64,000 nt of DNA from Spirometra erinaceieuropaei (GCA_902702965.1 CACRXP010000747.1:167476-231475), one strand, 5' to 3'. Shown: positions 40,906 to 55,200, counted from the stretch's first letter. Numbers and translations are program-made. The notes: generated by a model from the letters alone, not told the origin.

Positions 40906-41152
40906 CAGTATAACGGGTGCCGGATGGCGGAACGACTTGCAGCTAGATCGGTTCACTCGCATCTGATGAACGGATCAGCGGCGGCGATGCCAGCTGGAAT
41001 CGGAAGATTGGGTTCTGACAACCGAATTGCGAACATACCTCATAATAGTTTAGACTGGCTGAGTCAGGTATGACCGTAGCCACATATTATGTCATGCACA
41101 AATCAATGTAGGCCTTGTTTGTCGCCCTCCCTGATCCAAAACGGCTGATGGT

Positions 41153-41538
41153 NNNNNNNNNNNNNNNNNNNNNNNNNNNNNNNNNNNNNNNNNNNNNNNN
41201 NNNNNNNNNNNNNNNNNNNNNNNNNNNNNNNNNNNNNNNNNNNNNNNNNNNNNNNNNNNNNNNNNNNNNNNNNNNNNNNNNNNNNNNNNNNNNNNNNNNN
41301 NNNNNNNNNNNNNNNNNNNNNNNNNNNNNNNNNNNNNNNNNNNNNNNNNNNNNNNNNNNNNNNNNNNNNNNNNNNNNNNNNNNNNNNNNNNNNNNNNNNN
41401 NNNNNNNNNNNNNNNNNNNNNNNNNNNNNNNNNNNNNNNNNNNNNNNNNNNNNNNNNNNNNNNNNNNNNNNNNNNNNNNNNNNNNNNNNNNNNNNNNNNN
41501 NNNNNNNNNNNNNNNNNNNNNNNNNNNNNNNNNNNNNN
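41153..41538. other. Assembly gap (386 N)
   Basis: The sequence is unknown. Unlike the first gap, the two flanks do not repeat each other. Confidence 0.98.
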
Positions 41539-44500
41539 ACTTTTGCAGCGAGTCAGAGTTGCAGCTGCCTAGCATATAACCTTTGATCTCGCTAACACCT
41601 CCCTGTCACTGAATACTTTGAAGTCTGATCAAAGACGTCTTTTTTCTTCGCTGCCTGGCCACATGCGTAGTGATTTTCTACCGTAAGACCTAGTTCATGT
41701 GAGTCTAATTTAACTAACTATGCGTGGAGAAAAGGGGGAGAGTTGAAGCCCCAGGGGTAGTCATTTCTTACTTCGGCCCTTTCGAACGAGGTACTGCCTA
41801 TTTAGACGCACGACTGCCTTCTCACTGCATTAAAGTTGTCAGCGGTGAAAAGTGTATACTTGACAGGTAATATTTCGATTTCAAGAAGTCGCAGCATGGT
41901 TCCGCCACTGATGTCTGCCCAAATACATGTTAAGACCCTTATCCGGATGCACATTAATCCTCTTCGCGAAGTATGTCAGGTTCCGAGTGGCTCGCACGTA
42001 GGTAAAATAAATCTCAAATCAGATTTCCAGTGCCCGTTTTCCTTGTTGATATTTTATCACATTCTGCGCGGGCCCAAGAGTGAGTCTTAAATGCCACGCG
42101 GAAATGACCGCAGCGCGTTGGGGAATACTACTTGGATCTCTTTGTTATTTGTAATCGAGGCTACTTACTCATAATTAGTAGTGATAGTTTTGTAGGCTCA
42201 ACTAACGACCCCCGCTTGGATGTAGCGGTAAATTAAGCTACCACATGGTCTTACCTCGCCTGGTCCCGTCTACTTCAGAACTTTGCCGCCTGCACGAATT
42301 ATCGGTGTTATGGCAGCCCGGTCGTCGCAAACGACGATATCCGCCATGTGCCCCACGGGTTGGGAGCGATGCTGATGACTTGCCTTCGAATCAGTTTGAG
42401 CTCGCTCACATCTATTATCACTGAGTGCGTCGAAGTCCGCTCAAGGACATCCCCTTTCCTAGCGTAGACGCAGACCCACTCCGCGCCTGTCGCTTGCACC
42501 GCATCGGGGCTGGCAGACTGGAATAGTGGACTGGTACCTGTGAGAGGGAAGAGCGAGTGAAGTCAATCCTGGCGCACATTCCCCACGCTACTGAGCGCAT
42601 ATTCCTCGCTATAAACAACCTGATGCGCATCTAAACAATAGCTGTGTGCGGAATAGGCTTATGCAGCTTAACTCTGTCAACCACTGCTCCCGATCTCTCC
42701 GGTCTTTTCGACTCTGTCTTGATGCCGGGAACGCAATGGACATTGTCGTTCGCGACTGTCGGACAGATATATTGTTTCGAGTGAGTGTGGAGTGCAGTTT
42801 CTCGTCTCTCACACAGCCCTGTGTCATTAATGTTTTTGTTTTGGCGTTAACCGATTAAATGACGTTGGCGAATCTCCTCAAGATTAACGAAGGAGACCTT
42901 CAAAACCACGGTCGGAGTCAGTAGATGTCATTTGTATAAAAGGCATTGGCAGGGCAGTAACACTTCGCTAGATCGGTTGACATTATTCGACTAGGGTCTG
43001 CACGCCATGTTTTATTGGTCCTTTGGCTGCGAATTCCGTTCGGACGGTGAAAGGACTCGAGTTTGATTTATTTTAAGCGCTCCAACTGTCTGTCCTCACA
43101 GTCTTCTGTGTTGCTCTCTCATCTTCCAGGAAGGAGTAACGCGTGTGACCACGTGTGGTAGAGTTTGTCCGAGAATTTAGTAAGCACTGAGCCAATCAGG
43201 ACAGGAGTTCTCCTGCCCGCCTTTCTTTTTTATTTTACGTCGACCCTTCATATTTCGCTTTCTGTATGCCGCACAAATTTAGGTGCAAACCGCCAAAAAC
43301 TCCTGAAATTTCAAACTGTCGATAGACATCAGCAACTTGTTCCCCGGAGTGATTTTGGAGTCTACATATCTAACATCTGGTTATTTTGTTCAGATGGAAA
43401 ATGCGTATTTCCTTGACGATTGTGACCAACCTCAAATAGAATGCAAGCACAGGGCTTTAAGAAACCGTATTCCGCCCTTTGGTTAGGCAAATTCCCACAA
43501 GGCAGCACTCTAAAACTGCCTCTGCTAATTGGTAGGCGACAGCTAACTGGTCTCCTAAAAATTTGCATATTTTGAGGCATTAATATTCACTCACAATAAT
43601 TCAGAGGACACCGGAATTCCCAAACTTGTCAACAGAAAGCTGCAGTTGTATGGGAAGGAGTCCCTCAGTGGGCTTGGACTACTTGTGCGCACCGAAAATC
43701 TCTCATTTTAACACCCTCCTGTCCCGTCAACCCCCTTTAGACATTATGGGGTTGGGTAACTGTGAACGCGGTCAACAGACGACGCCTTTGGCTGTCTCCG
43801 GCCCCGTCAGATCAATAGCTGACAGGAAACGCCCACTGTCTGGAATTACCCACTCATGACTTGCTGTATTTTCCACGGCGAATCGACAGGACGATTTATA
43901 GCCGACTTCTAAATAGGGCAGTAGACTACTAAGCCCTCATAATTTTCATTAGCTTATCTCGTAAGCCGGCAATCAGGCGGCAACATCAAAGTGCTATTTC
44001 TGTCCCAGTGGGTATGCATTAACAGCTGCTGCCTGAAGTAGACGTAATGCTAACCAGTCCACCAGATTTTTCGACAGGACCGTGGGAAGACTCGCGTCCT
44101 CAACCAAGATGAATGTCAAGGGGAATCAGCAACAGATTTTGGCACAGTGTTTACAGACATGCATACCTGCAGCATAACGAACTTTCTGGTACACATTTTT
44201 GTCGGCGAAATTTAATTGTAAAACTGAGCCACTCCCTGAATGCCATTTTATATGGCGCGTTTTCAGCGTACGCCACTCCCGTTTCTTGCCTTGCGAAACC
44301 CCTCAGGGCATATCTCTTTATTCAGAAAACCTATGGAAGGCAGTTGCTTTTCAGTACATATCGTTTTTAATTTTCCTGTTTGATGCGATTAGGTGGTTTT
44401 CCTATATGGCTGAGGCAGCGCCACTCCAGACTCATTGCAACCTAGTGGGCGATTCCTCTTATGAGTATGCTGTCGCACACGGGCTAGGTGGGTCCCTGAA

Positions 44501-45702
44501 GGCCGGAAGGACACGTAATTCACCTGCAGGGCAACAAACAATCAGAGGAAAATTAACTGGATCAGGAATGTTCAGTATTCATAAGGGGCGAAGCATGCGT
44601 TGCCTTTCTGCTTACTTGTTGATCTGTAGCGGCCGAGGACCTCAAGGGTAGCTCACACCAAAGTAACGAAGCGCAGAGAAGAGATCCTGGCGGAGATCGA
44701 TCTCCACAAGGCTGTTATCATCTCGTGATACTCATTCACACGCAGGAGAAGAAGGTAAGCCAAGTATGTGATAAAGTATTATGGAACGAGATGGGCACCG
44801 GTATTACTTATAATAATTGTTAAGGTACATGTAGAATGAGAACCAGCGATGAGATAGCCTGTCTGGATGGAGAGGCGAACTTGGCGTGTTAGCTGAACGA
44901 CCGGTGGGCAACTGCGGGGAAGTGTCGAAGGGGAGTCGACGTAGAGCGAAAGTCGTGAACGGCGGTGCGTTGTGGGAGGAGCTGTCGACGATAGCGAGAG
45001 AAAGGGACACCGGCCGCATTCACCAGTGCGCAGTTGCACCATCCCCATCCCAGGCTCGTGCCAAAAAGTGTTACAACATTCAAATAACCCTCTTCAGTTC
45101 AAGAGGCGTTACAGCTCCACCGTAAAGTCGACTCCAGCTGGCATGCGGGCTGTAGATGCGATTTATCGAAAGCTGTTGACGCCCATCAAGTCGCAGTTAG
45201 GGCGCCTTTGGCACGTAGAGGTTAACGTGGCATTAGAGACTAAATTTTGGCTGTTGCAGTCGCGACGTCTAGAAATTCCCCCTACGAGTTCCCGTTCAGT
45301 GTCGGTGATGCTGTTTGGTCTTGAAATTTCTGGACACCAGAGATCGTGTTCACTCAAGTTTAACGCCGACTGAGTCGGCCATTACATTGTCGCAAAAATG
45401 CTCCTGGGTACAGCCCATCTCGACCTTAATCGGGCAGATCGTACACGCCCCGGACGTACACTAAATCTCACCCACCTAAGGCCGGAGACGGCGATGCGTC
45501 GAAAGCTCATCCGACTCAACAAACAAACAGTCAATTTGAGTTATCTCAATGATTTCCAGTAGAAGCTGATTGCAGGGACATTTGGTGATAATCAAGGTTT
45601 AGACAATATCATGGTGGTAACCCCTGAGGGCGGATCAGCCGTGAAACATTTAAAACATGCCAAGGAGGGCGAATTCTCCCCATTGGTTGAGAACAGGGTA
45701 AG
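41539..45702. other. Long stretch with only faint repeat traces
   Basis: Possible strongly decayed family B pieces lie near 42310-42480 (minus) and 42680-42765 (plus: CTCCGGTCTTTTCGACTCTG then CATTGTCGTTCGCGACTGTC). The open frame at 44199-44651 (150 codons) is unrecognised. No exon of the RhoGEF gene could be identified here. Confidence 0.35.
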
Positions 45703-45837
45703 CTCCCATTTTGTAGTCCCATCTGTTAGGGTTAGGCGTTAGGGGGTTAATGTTAAACCCCCTGTTACCGCCGGTCCCCTACGACGGGCGGTTGGGGCCT
45801 GTCTACTGCAGGTGCGGCTGAGAAATAAGATCCGATC
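45703..45837. mobile_element. Mini family D element, second copy
   Basis: TTTTGTAGTCCCATCTGTTA at the left and the inverse of GGTGCGGCTGAGAAATAAGA at the right, with GTTAGGGTTAGGCGTTAGGG inside, repeat the design of 36811-36932. A partial family B tail (about 45848-45935) follows directly. Confidence 0.65.
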
Positions 45838-45847
45838 AAGATTATTC

Positions 45848-45935
45848 CAATTTTGTGCAAGTCACCGTCCATCTGTCCACCATACTGGTCCGCCACCCGG
45901 TAAACACCGTCAAAAACGACGGTCGAACTCTTGGT
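45848..45935 (+). repeat. SINE-like repeat, family B, 3' part only
   Basis: GCAAGTCACCGTCCATCTGT and CGTCAAAAACGACGGTCGAA match the end of the body. Confidence 0.6.
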
Positions 45936-46166
45936 AATGCATCAAAAGCACGCAAAAAGTGTTCAAAGAAAGATATTGAGATGTGACAAATGCAAGAAGA
46001 GGAAAAGTCCTCGATACGAAACGGCATTTGCGAATATTCGCCAGCAGTAAGCTAAAGTTTGGCACGCGTTTGCCGAAGTTGTATTGAACGGTTCCGTTGC
46101 CGTCTGGTCCGATGCAATTCATTAAGCTGCATGCGACCGTCGACTGCTATATGATGCTTAGGTATA

Positions 46167-47410
46167 CAGTGCGTTACCTAACTCATGAAATGTGTCGAAG
46201 TTTACGAATGATTGCCATTCACTCGCAAGCCGACACCATTTCATGTGTCCAATGTCTATGTTAATTAAGTACAAATTTAATCGAATTAGAAACATAAAAG
46301 AAATATTAAACTCAATGTTGCGTTCTTTAGAAATGCCGATTTTTTTAGAAAAGCGCAGTATCCTGAAACGTAAGAAATGGCACTAATTTAGTAAACTTCG
46401 TTTTTAAATTTATGGAATGTATTCTCATACCAAAAACGTAGTAAATATGCAAGTAGAAATAAAATATCATGTAATAGTAGTGTTTTAGCGAAGCTTACAT
46501 CTATATATCGTTTAATAATTAGTGTGATTTCATATATGACGGTTTGCCAACTGCATACATTCAGAGTGTAGATTCAAAAACAGTTTTCCAGGGGTTCGTG
46601 TTACTCTTGACTCGTCTGGGTTAAATGAGACGGGGTTCACCAAGAGAAATCGGATTTTGTTTGAGTTCACCGATGGGGAAGTCGTAGAAACAAACTCTTT
46701 CATAAGGTAACACGCTATGAGGCCTAATAAATCTAAAAAGAACTGACAGGCGTGAGCGTAAACGTACCATTTTGTGTTTATCGAGTAACTTTTCTTCCGT
46801 TAAATTAATTTACACTTTTTGCACTTTTTGGATTACGTTGAGCTTCAGATCGGCATCAAAATGTTGTTGAATACTTCATGATTTGCAGTGTTTTAACCCG
46901 ATCGTCCATAAAGACAGATTCTGAGTTACCTGTCTGTTGAGAACTTTAAAAGAAGGTTGTTCTTGAAGGCATTTACCGAATTAGTGAGTGTTTAGGCGCT
47001 CCTTTTCACGGAGATGGTCGTTTGGGTCACATTTGAAGACTCATGCAAACATCAAACTTCATTTTAGAGAAAAATGGCTGTCCACGACAAAAGCCATCAA
47101 AGAATATGCCTTCGGACAGTAAAAAAACTTTCTTTAATAAGTTACGTCTTTAAGAAGCGCTTTAAAACTGCGCTCCGTTGACGGATCTCTGTGTACTTTG
47201 CATTTTTGCATGAATATATTCCAACGCCCATTTTCGCTAAAATTTACTGATATTGTACTTAATATAATTACGTAAACACAATTTTTGCACAATAAAAAGA
47301 CAGTTCATTGAGGGTTGTGGATGTGCAAACAAAATGAGCAACGTTAAATACGTCCATAAATTATCGCATCAGTTTCCGTTATCAGATTTCATGAGATAGG
47401 TCACGTACTG
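46167..47410. mobile_element. Long-inverted-repeat element (family M, copy 5), largest
   Basis: The left end CAGTGCGTTACCTAACTCAT and the right end ATGAGATAGGTCACGTACTG are inverted partners flanked by TATA on each side (46163-46166 and 47411-47414). The arms are less similar to each other than in the other copies. The 1244-bp interior is AT-rich and shares little with them, and no transposase frame is visible. Confidence 0.65.
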
Positions 47411-48764
47411 TATATGTATTACTATATTGCATCAATTTTTGACTTATCCCCGGACTCCATAATTCATTGTGCGAGTGGATGTGTCGGTAGGAACGCGACG
47501 GATTTATAGCCATGGAAGACAGCAATCTCAAGAGTGGATTTATTTACTCGGTGAGAACTGGATATGTAAGCTCAGGGATGAAATAGTGCACAGATGCCGT
47601 CGCGTTGGTTTTATCAGAAGCGCAGATGGATGCGCAAATTAACGGAATTTACGAATGGCACTGAGAAAAGTCGCACTTCTGCCAGATGTTTGTTTTATTA
47701 TGTCAACGAAGTTGCAGAACGGACCGGGAACTCTGAATGATGTGAATTAGGGTGTGTACCGTGCGGAAAACACCCACTCCAAGGTTATTTGTTAAAGAAG
47801 GCCAGTGTGGGTTAGGTGATATACGGCAAGCAAACTCTAACCTAACTTTGACCCCTCATATTTAACCTTGCCCGAATTTTGGATCTAGCCTTCAAATGTA
47901 TTAAATAATTTTTTGAGTTTGCCCAGAAACCCGGCCTTAACATAAGATATCAGTCTACATCAAATAGGCAGACATATTACAGTGATAAATCCAGTGTGCT
48001 TGCATATTCGATCGTCGTCGTTTATTTCATAACTTCACCAGGAGTGGCTGCCCCTCCAGACGCTCGCGGGCCTCATGCTATCCGCTCAGATGTTTCCGAT
48101 CTCTTCAGCTTTTATCCGTGTTTCCTCTTTCCATGCCTTGCTATCAGTTTTTACTTAAACTAAAAGACGCATCCTTGTATGAACCCAGGAGTTCGTTTTT
48201 CTTTGTAGATGGTTTGATCGCTGGATTTTGATCCAAGAAGAGCTTTGAAAAGATGGTGCTGATGGTGTGGGCTGATGCAATGGGTCACTATTTCCTAGGC
48301 AGAAAGATTTTCGCACAACGACTTGTCAGCGAATTGAAAAACTTCATTGAAAGATTTTTGGGAAATTTATTTTACTTTGACCCAACTGTAGAAACTCGGC
48401 GACTTCTGTGGGTTCCGGACCTATAATGGTAGAGGGAGGGCTACTAGCAAACATTCTAGCCAGCTTAGCTACAAGGCCCCACCGGGAGCCGTGAGTCTAG
48501 TTACATTTGCATCATGTCCCCGTCCAGTCTAATACGACATATGAACTCTATAAATTTGAGTGCAGTTAGCTGACTGCCCATGCACGACTTCCTATGTAAT
48601 CGATCTAGAATCCACCAGGCTCGCGTTATTACATGGTGTTTTGACAGATTTAGAATAGCTGTAGCTCGGGTTTGTGGAGGGGAGGGGGAGAGTTGAACAC
48701 CACAATTCCTATTAGCTCCAGGCAGAAGGTGGGTCCCGGCGAAGGTAACTTAATGCGGGTGGCT
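47411..48764. other. Non-coding sequence, nothing recognised
   Basis: No coding or repeat similarity was noticed in this 1.3 kb. Confidence 0.35.
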
Positions 48765-49105
48765 GGTTTGGCGGCTGAGAACCATGGCACCTGTGGGACC
48801 TGCATGATGTTATTCCGTGCGCGTAAGACGGGTCCGCGTAGTCTGATTGCAGCTGTCTCTGCCGTAGTCAACAAGCGCTGCCCAAGTAATTACGGATAGC
48901 TTTATGAGACTTTGTTAATCTCTCTGAAGGCCTCTCTGGTGGTCTGTGTCTACCATACGCGAGGATCGAGCTGTTGATATTCTTTATTTGACTCTTTCCT
49001 AACCATGTTGGAGGATTTTCTTTTATTCTTTCGGATAAACGCCCGCTCGTGCAACCAATATATTTTGCCCCACAGGAGCAGTTGACGGAGTAAATACACA
49101 TAGAG
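48765..49105 (-). pseudogene. Penelope-like element GIY-YIG endonuclease remnant, second copy
   Basis: The minus frame from 49101 reads CIYSVNCSCGAKYIG (GIY-YIG core with paired cysteines), then RLSERIKENPPTWLGKSQIK and NINSSILAYGRHR, typical of the C-terminal endonuclease of Penelope-like retroelements. After a stop, another frame gives AETAAIRLRGPVLRARNN, which fits the stretch after the core where the catalytic Glu region and C-terminal tail lie. The upstream reverse transcriptase is absent. It differs from the copy at 19440 by having the CSCG-type linker, so it belongs to a different lineage. Confidence 0.7.
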
Positions 49106-49134
49106 GTGGTCTGAGCTAGTAGTTTGTCCTTGAC

Positions 49135-49200
49135 TCATTTGTAAAAACGTTCGGCGATCTCGGTGAGATTCGAACCCACGACAGCAAGCGGAAGGTCTTC
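49135..49200 (-). repeat. tRNA-derived SINE piece (family G)
   Basis: The reverse strand reads CGTGGGTTCGAATCTCACCG, a clean T arm with a B box. The neighbouring bases follow the copy at 28650-28680 (CGACAGCAAG). No D arm remains. Confidence 0.5.
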
Positions 49201-52200
49201 CCTTGGGTCAAAATAAATTATTCAAAATCTGCCAAAACATCTATTTATTTTTGGGAAAAATGGGCTGGTGCTCAGACGTCTCGATGAAATGCACTTAATA
49301 AATCCCTCTATGAAGATGTTACGTTTTGAGTGGCACATGGTTTTGGTAATTCGATATCCGGCCTTAGTGATGGAGACCTAACACCAGCAATATCTATGTC
49401 CACGTTGACAATGGCGATAGACATGTCTGCGGACGATGTAATAACATTAATCGCATGGCTTTTTTGGGTTTGACTACGTTGTGGTGTGCCGCCATGAGTA
49501 CTTGATACCTAACGTCTTCACAACCGAGGACTGGTCCCGGCGACATAATCATGGTTGATTTTGTGGTTTGGCGAGTGCTGCAGTTTTGAGCCATTTTGGG
49601 TAGTTTGGTATTTCACCTGTAAATATCTTCCCTATTGACGGTACCAGTTTCTTGCGAGATATCTGTGGTGAATGAAGACGGTACACGGGAACTATATCGA
49701 TTTTGGATAAGCGCCATAATTCACGTTAACCTCCGCGTCTTAAGTATGTCATCGTCGATGACATTCTTATGAGAATAATTTCTTAAGGCATTTAGTAAGG
49801 ATGCTTTTCTTGCGGTTAATAGAGCCGCACGGGTTTAAGCTAGTCCTTTAGTAGCTGCCTATGTTTCCCCCCAGAGAGCAGAAGGAAACAGCAACTTAAT
49901 TTTTCCTTCCTTTTGCATTTCTGAAGATTTCCGAAGGCGGATCAGATAGCCTACTTAAGTTTTGTCTCCATAGAGAAAATCCCTTGATTTTATCACATAT
50001 CCTTTTCGCTTAACCGTAGGTGATGCGATGGTGGCTTATCTGATGCCCCAGTTTTCCGGCGGTTGTTAGTGTTATACTAATTTTCTAACATGACTGCCGA
50101 TGTTTGTGATCCATTTATGAGTCCTTTCTCCTGTTTACCACGGGAATCGGGGTCCAAAATACCACGGATAACTAACCCTACGCATTTTTCTACAGTTCGA
50201 TAATGATGACTCGGACCTAGAGTCCCTCCTTTCTATCATGCGCCTGTTACCCGTCTGGGTCAAGTCGCTGGACAATATGATTAGATGTCGTGCTGTTGAG
50301 GTTAAGCTCCCGTCTAAGAAATGCCTCATCCGGACTTAGACCTGACAGAAGTTAGAAGCAACCAGATCACAGGAGACCTGAACATTTACGGCGAACTCTT
50401 ATTCGAGATAAGAACCTGATTAACCCTTGACCGTAATCTTCGAGACTACGGATTTCGACTACTATGATTTCAGTCGCGTCGAATTAAGTGTAATAAGAAA
50501 TGCGGTAAAGATCTCATGTGTCTTGGTGACAGCGTTCGAGACTCCATCATGTTGGCCTCTACTTTATGGTCCCTATCGTTAGTGTCTAGGTAAAAATTGT
50601 TTTTCTGTGCCAACCTCAATTCTATCCTGTCACATTTATTACATTAGCGGCGCATAAAACAATAACTACTTTGACCAGTGAGAAACTCTCCTCAGATTTC
50701 CCTTTTTACTCTGACAGCTTGTGTGGACACATAATTCAAGTTCTGTTTCGTTTGGATTGTTGATGTGGCTGTTGCTCGGTTTGCCTCATGAACGTTTGCC
50801 TATGATTTTCCTTATATAAAAAACGATCAAACGTTTCTTGTTCGTACTTTGTATGTGCTTTGGTATGCCAGTGATTTGCGTTCCAGTCTCGTCTAGTCCA
50901 TTCGTCTCCCTTAGGCAGGTCATGTTCCAAGCACTGCGTGTCCGTAGCAAATGGACACAAATACACTCAAACCTGCTCAATAAGAACATCATAGCATCCT
51001 CGTCTGAGATTCTTCTTCTCTGTGATCTAAGAAGTATTCCCTCGGAATAACCTGGAGCGCGGGAAAAGGGTCCTTTAGAGGTTTCTAGAATACTTGATTT
51101 TTAGAATGAGGATGACTATGGTCCCTATTCCATTATTTTGATAATGTGGGGTCTTTTCCTCTAAAGCACCTACGGTGATTGAAGCCTTAGCAAACTGACA
51201 GACGGTTCTTAACAGAGACCGGGGGATCAGACGGAAAGTAGTAAATATTTTATTCACAGAAATCTCATAAATCCGGGTAAATTTCGACAGACGGGCAGAA
51301 CAATGTATCGAAGAATCGAGACAGGTAATCCAGGGATGAAAATAAATCCTCGTGATTATAAAATGATCGTCAGGGCTTAGTCTGTAACTTACTCACCAAA
51401 CTAGCTAAAAATTATTTTGCTAATAGAATGACAACCTTCCAGTAATTTGAATCTCGACTGATGATTCAGGTTGAATGAAATTGTTCCGAAATCATTCCTG
51501 GAAAAGTCGGTTAGTAAGGGGCTTTAATACTGCTAAGTAACTTAAAGCTGAAATATGCTAAGAGCCCATTCCACAGAATGTGACATAGAAAAACTCCATA
51601 TGTTTCGGGCATCATTTTGCTAGAATGTGAAGAATTACTGAGGATGATGCAGGCAAGAACGACACGTCAAATAAATGAAAAAAAGTTTGCCCCAAACACA
51701 ATTCATAAGAACGGGAGAGAAAGTACTATAATAGACAAGAAGATGAGAGGCAATAGGCGTTAGAAAAGCCATAAGAACCTAGGATTTGCAATCTGGTCGC
51801 AGCCTGAAGAACACTTTGCCTTTGTTCACAGAAATTCCGTGTTGATACATGTTCCATTATATTGGTTATGGATGGAGGCGTACATTAACTGTCATCAGGC
51901 AGCTAGGTCTGAGCCTATAGGTCCTTATATAAACTGATCTACTCCAAGCTAGCATTCACTTTCCGAGGAAATTAAAGAGCAGCAAGTTCCAAACTGGGGT
52001 AACTACCAGGATGTACACAGGGAGTGCTTGGAGACCCATTGAAGTTCCAGACTCCTCGCAGTTGCACCATGCAGCGACAGAATATCGGCAAAATACGCGT
52101 GTCTAGGCTTTTAGCGAGTACTTTTGCTACTAGTGTGGTATATTCTTATACCAAAATATACTACTAGCTGTCTGTCGGCAGTTAATAAATACTACGCGGT

Positions 52201-55200
52201 TATCTTGCGGCGGCTGATGGACTTCGGCCCAAATATTAATACATCAAATTTCGGTTTGCGCCTGTAGACATTAGCATAAACCGACCTCCTCCGATTTGGC
52301 AGTTAATTTTCGAGAAAATGAAAAACAATGATTCGAATCAACAACTGATTGACTGAACATTGTTTCGGTGTCTATTTTATCATGTTCAGCAGCTGATTCT
52401 ACCAGAACAGGGTTTTCTTTTTCTAGTTTGGCTAACTACTACTCCCAAATTCTTTTCTTCGTCGCTTCGACGTCTTCGTAGTTCTGCTATCAGATGCGTT
52501 TTTTCCTCTTATATTTAAGATGGCCATTTCAGTATGGTTGTTTTGTAATAGGTACTTTTGATGCAAAATGAGGTCAGCCCACTCCCTGCCGCTCAGAATA
52601 AATTTCACCGGTTTCTGTCGCACGAGCTCTGCGTTAAGCTTAACCGATTATCTCAAGTGGAAGATCTTTCTATTCAGATTATCTCATTGGGTTCCTGTAT
52701 GACATTGCCTGTAAAATGGCATTAAATACAATTATTATTATTACTATTATTATTATTATTAAAATGCGGAAAGTCTGTATTTCCCTCCTTATACCTGCCA
52801 TTGTGGTTCAGTCGGAGACTTCAAAAACTCTCTGTCTAAACATTCGTTGATATTATTCTGGAGAAAAATTAATGTCCACCTTCTGCATACTTTTGTTTTT
52901 GGTAGACAGAACTGATGAATTGTCGGCAACTTTACAGTTCGCGGTTTAACCACATCGCTCGTTGCCCATTTTATGCTGTTTGAGAGGGCAATTTGCGTCA
53001 ATAGCTCTTTTCATCAACGAACTGGATATGCTCAATTATTCTTAGCTGATCATCACAACTCGGTTGCCAATGATACCGTCAAAACTGGTGTCAGCATGCT
53101 GGAGAACCCCCCTTCCAAGCGTTTCCTATCCAACCGCTCAAGGGTTTAAACTTATTGAATATGGAGCTTTCGGAACTTCAAGTATTCTCTAGATCCCAAT
53201 GATGGGTGATTTTGTAAATTCAGCACGCCCTTGTCCTCCCCAATAAACACGAGATACTCATCATAGTTTTATTCAAAACCCGTGTGAGCACTGTCAGTTT
53301 AAGGCAGTTTGGGTAGTGTGTTTACTGGACACTTGTTTTGAGTGTTGAGTTCTGTCAGAGGACCTTTTTTCCGCCGTTTTCGGCGGTTAAAAGCTGTATG
53401 TGAACGAAGGACCGGAAACACTGCAGACCGCTCAGTTGGTATAGGGAGCATTAAAGACTGAACAGAAAGAATGTACTCGTTCGATCAGGTTTTGCTCAGT
53501 TCCGTTGCAAGAAAGTCTAATTCTGCGGTCAAGTTTGAAGGATGGTAAGCAACTGCAAACGCTAGTGACCAAACATGATTAACCGAAATAGTTAGATATA
53601 GGAATTCGTGTTTCGTGCGCTACTGCTTAGAGTCTACAAGCTAATTATGGTTAACATGGCAGGCTAGTCCCCCTCTTTATTGAATTACATGTAGTCCCTG
53701 ATGGATATATTATGCACCTGAATAACTTTGAAAACCATTTTTCTGTCAAAGCAATGATTCCTAATGGGTTCAGGACGACCAAAATTTAGTATCACTCATT
53801 TATTATGCGGTCTCTGTGCACTACAATCCATAGACCTCAACGTTTAAATTCCTGATCGCAACCTGCCCAGATTATGAATCCATCTACAGTCAGAAATATT
53901 CGTGACCTGTATTATTGTCCATATGTTCGTGTTTGGCCGCATCTCCGCCTATCTATCCCTCGCGTCCATTCTGTACTGAGCTCTCTCTCTCATTTAGCGT
54001 TTTCCCGTAGATTCGAAATCCGAATGAAAAAGCAGTTTCCAAGACCAACCCCGAGGAGCCATTCCTCCACCTGGTAGGTGTGATGTCTAGATGTTTTGCT
54101 CGAAGGCCATTTTAAGAGATCTTGAATAGGATTGCCCAGAATATCCGCCTGACCTCTTATATGGGAAGCTGTGTGCGCAATAAAGTATTCGCCCTCCTGG
54201 AGGAAAATATGTGAATATTGTCTAAGCCGTTTGAGGTCGGGCTCTCTCCTTTTCCTTGCTTTCGATAAGATAGGCTCATGAGCCTCCTTAATAACTGTAT
54301 TCCATTTTCGATAATGATGTGGGTGTGATCAGTCTTTTGCTGGATTTGATACTGGAGGTTCAGCATTGAGTATACTTACGTCCTGCCTGATGATATTGTT
54401 TACGAGAGTACGGATGTCGCCAAAGCAACTGACGACAAGTTTTTCTAATCCTCGCTGATTATTATATGACAAGCATCATATTTTTGATGTGAATAATGAG
54501 GCCCACAGTTCAGTAGTCGAACACGGTCGATACATATCTGAACCCATAAATCTCCGATTCACACTTTCGGTCATCTCGGCAGAAGCGTATGCCGAGTCCC
54601 TATTTCATTAAAATCGGCGTTCCGACGTTGCTCCTAAACTAACAAGAGTTGGTCATTTTTTGCAGCACATTGTTAGATGCTGGCGTCTAGCACATTTCCA
54701 CGTTTAACCGGTAGATTTTTAACTTAACATCGTAAGAGGATTTGAGGTGGCTCTATACTAAATTGTGCAGGACGCGAAGCACTTCTTGTAAGTCCATCAC
54801 ACACTTATAGGCGGTGGACCTTCCTGATGTATGGAGGGAAGTTGCGAGTTTAATGGTAATCTGAAAAAAAGATCAGTAAGCACTCAGAAAGGTGCGCATC
54901 CAGTAAAAGCATAAACCCTGGCCCTATCTGCCATTATGGCAAACCTAAAACGCAAGTTCTATTTATGTGGCCTGTGGTCCTTGGCAAATGCCCTTAAGAT
55001 TTTATTGAGCGGGCGATCATTGCGTTCTACCTGTCAGCTACCTTCACACCGTGCTTGTATCGTTCCCTTGTTGTGTAATATGAAAAGAGTGTGGTGACGC
55101 AAATGATCTGTGCCATTAGATCTACGCAACTGTAACGCAAACATGGTTGTTTTGATTGGAAAAGGAAAGGAGAAGGCGGAATTTGAAAGGTCAGGACCAC

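Noticed and set aside
41087..41579. Open frames spanning the second gap
   Set aside because: They are mostly unknown residues; no flanking coding similarity supports them.
44199..44651. 150-codon plus-strand frame as a possible exon or gag fragment
   Set aside because: No recognisable domain, repeat neighbour or convincing splice context; left unassigned.
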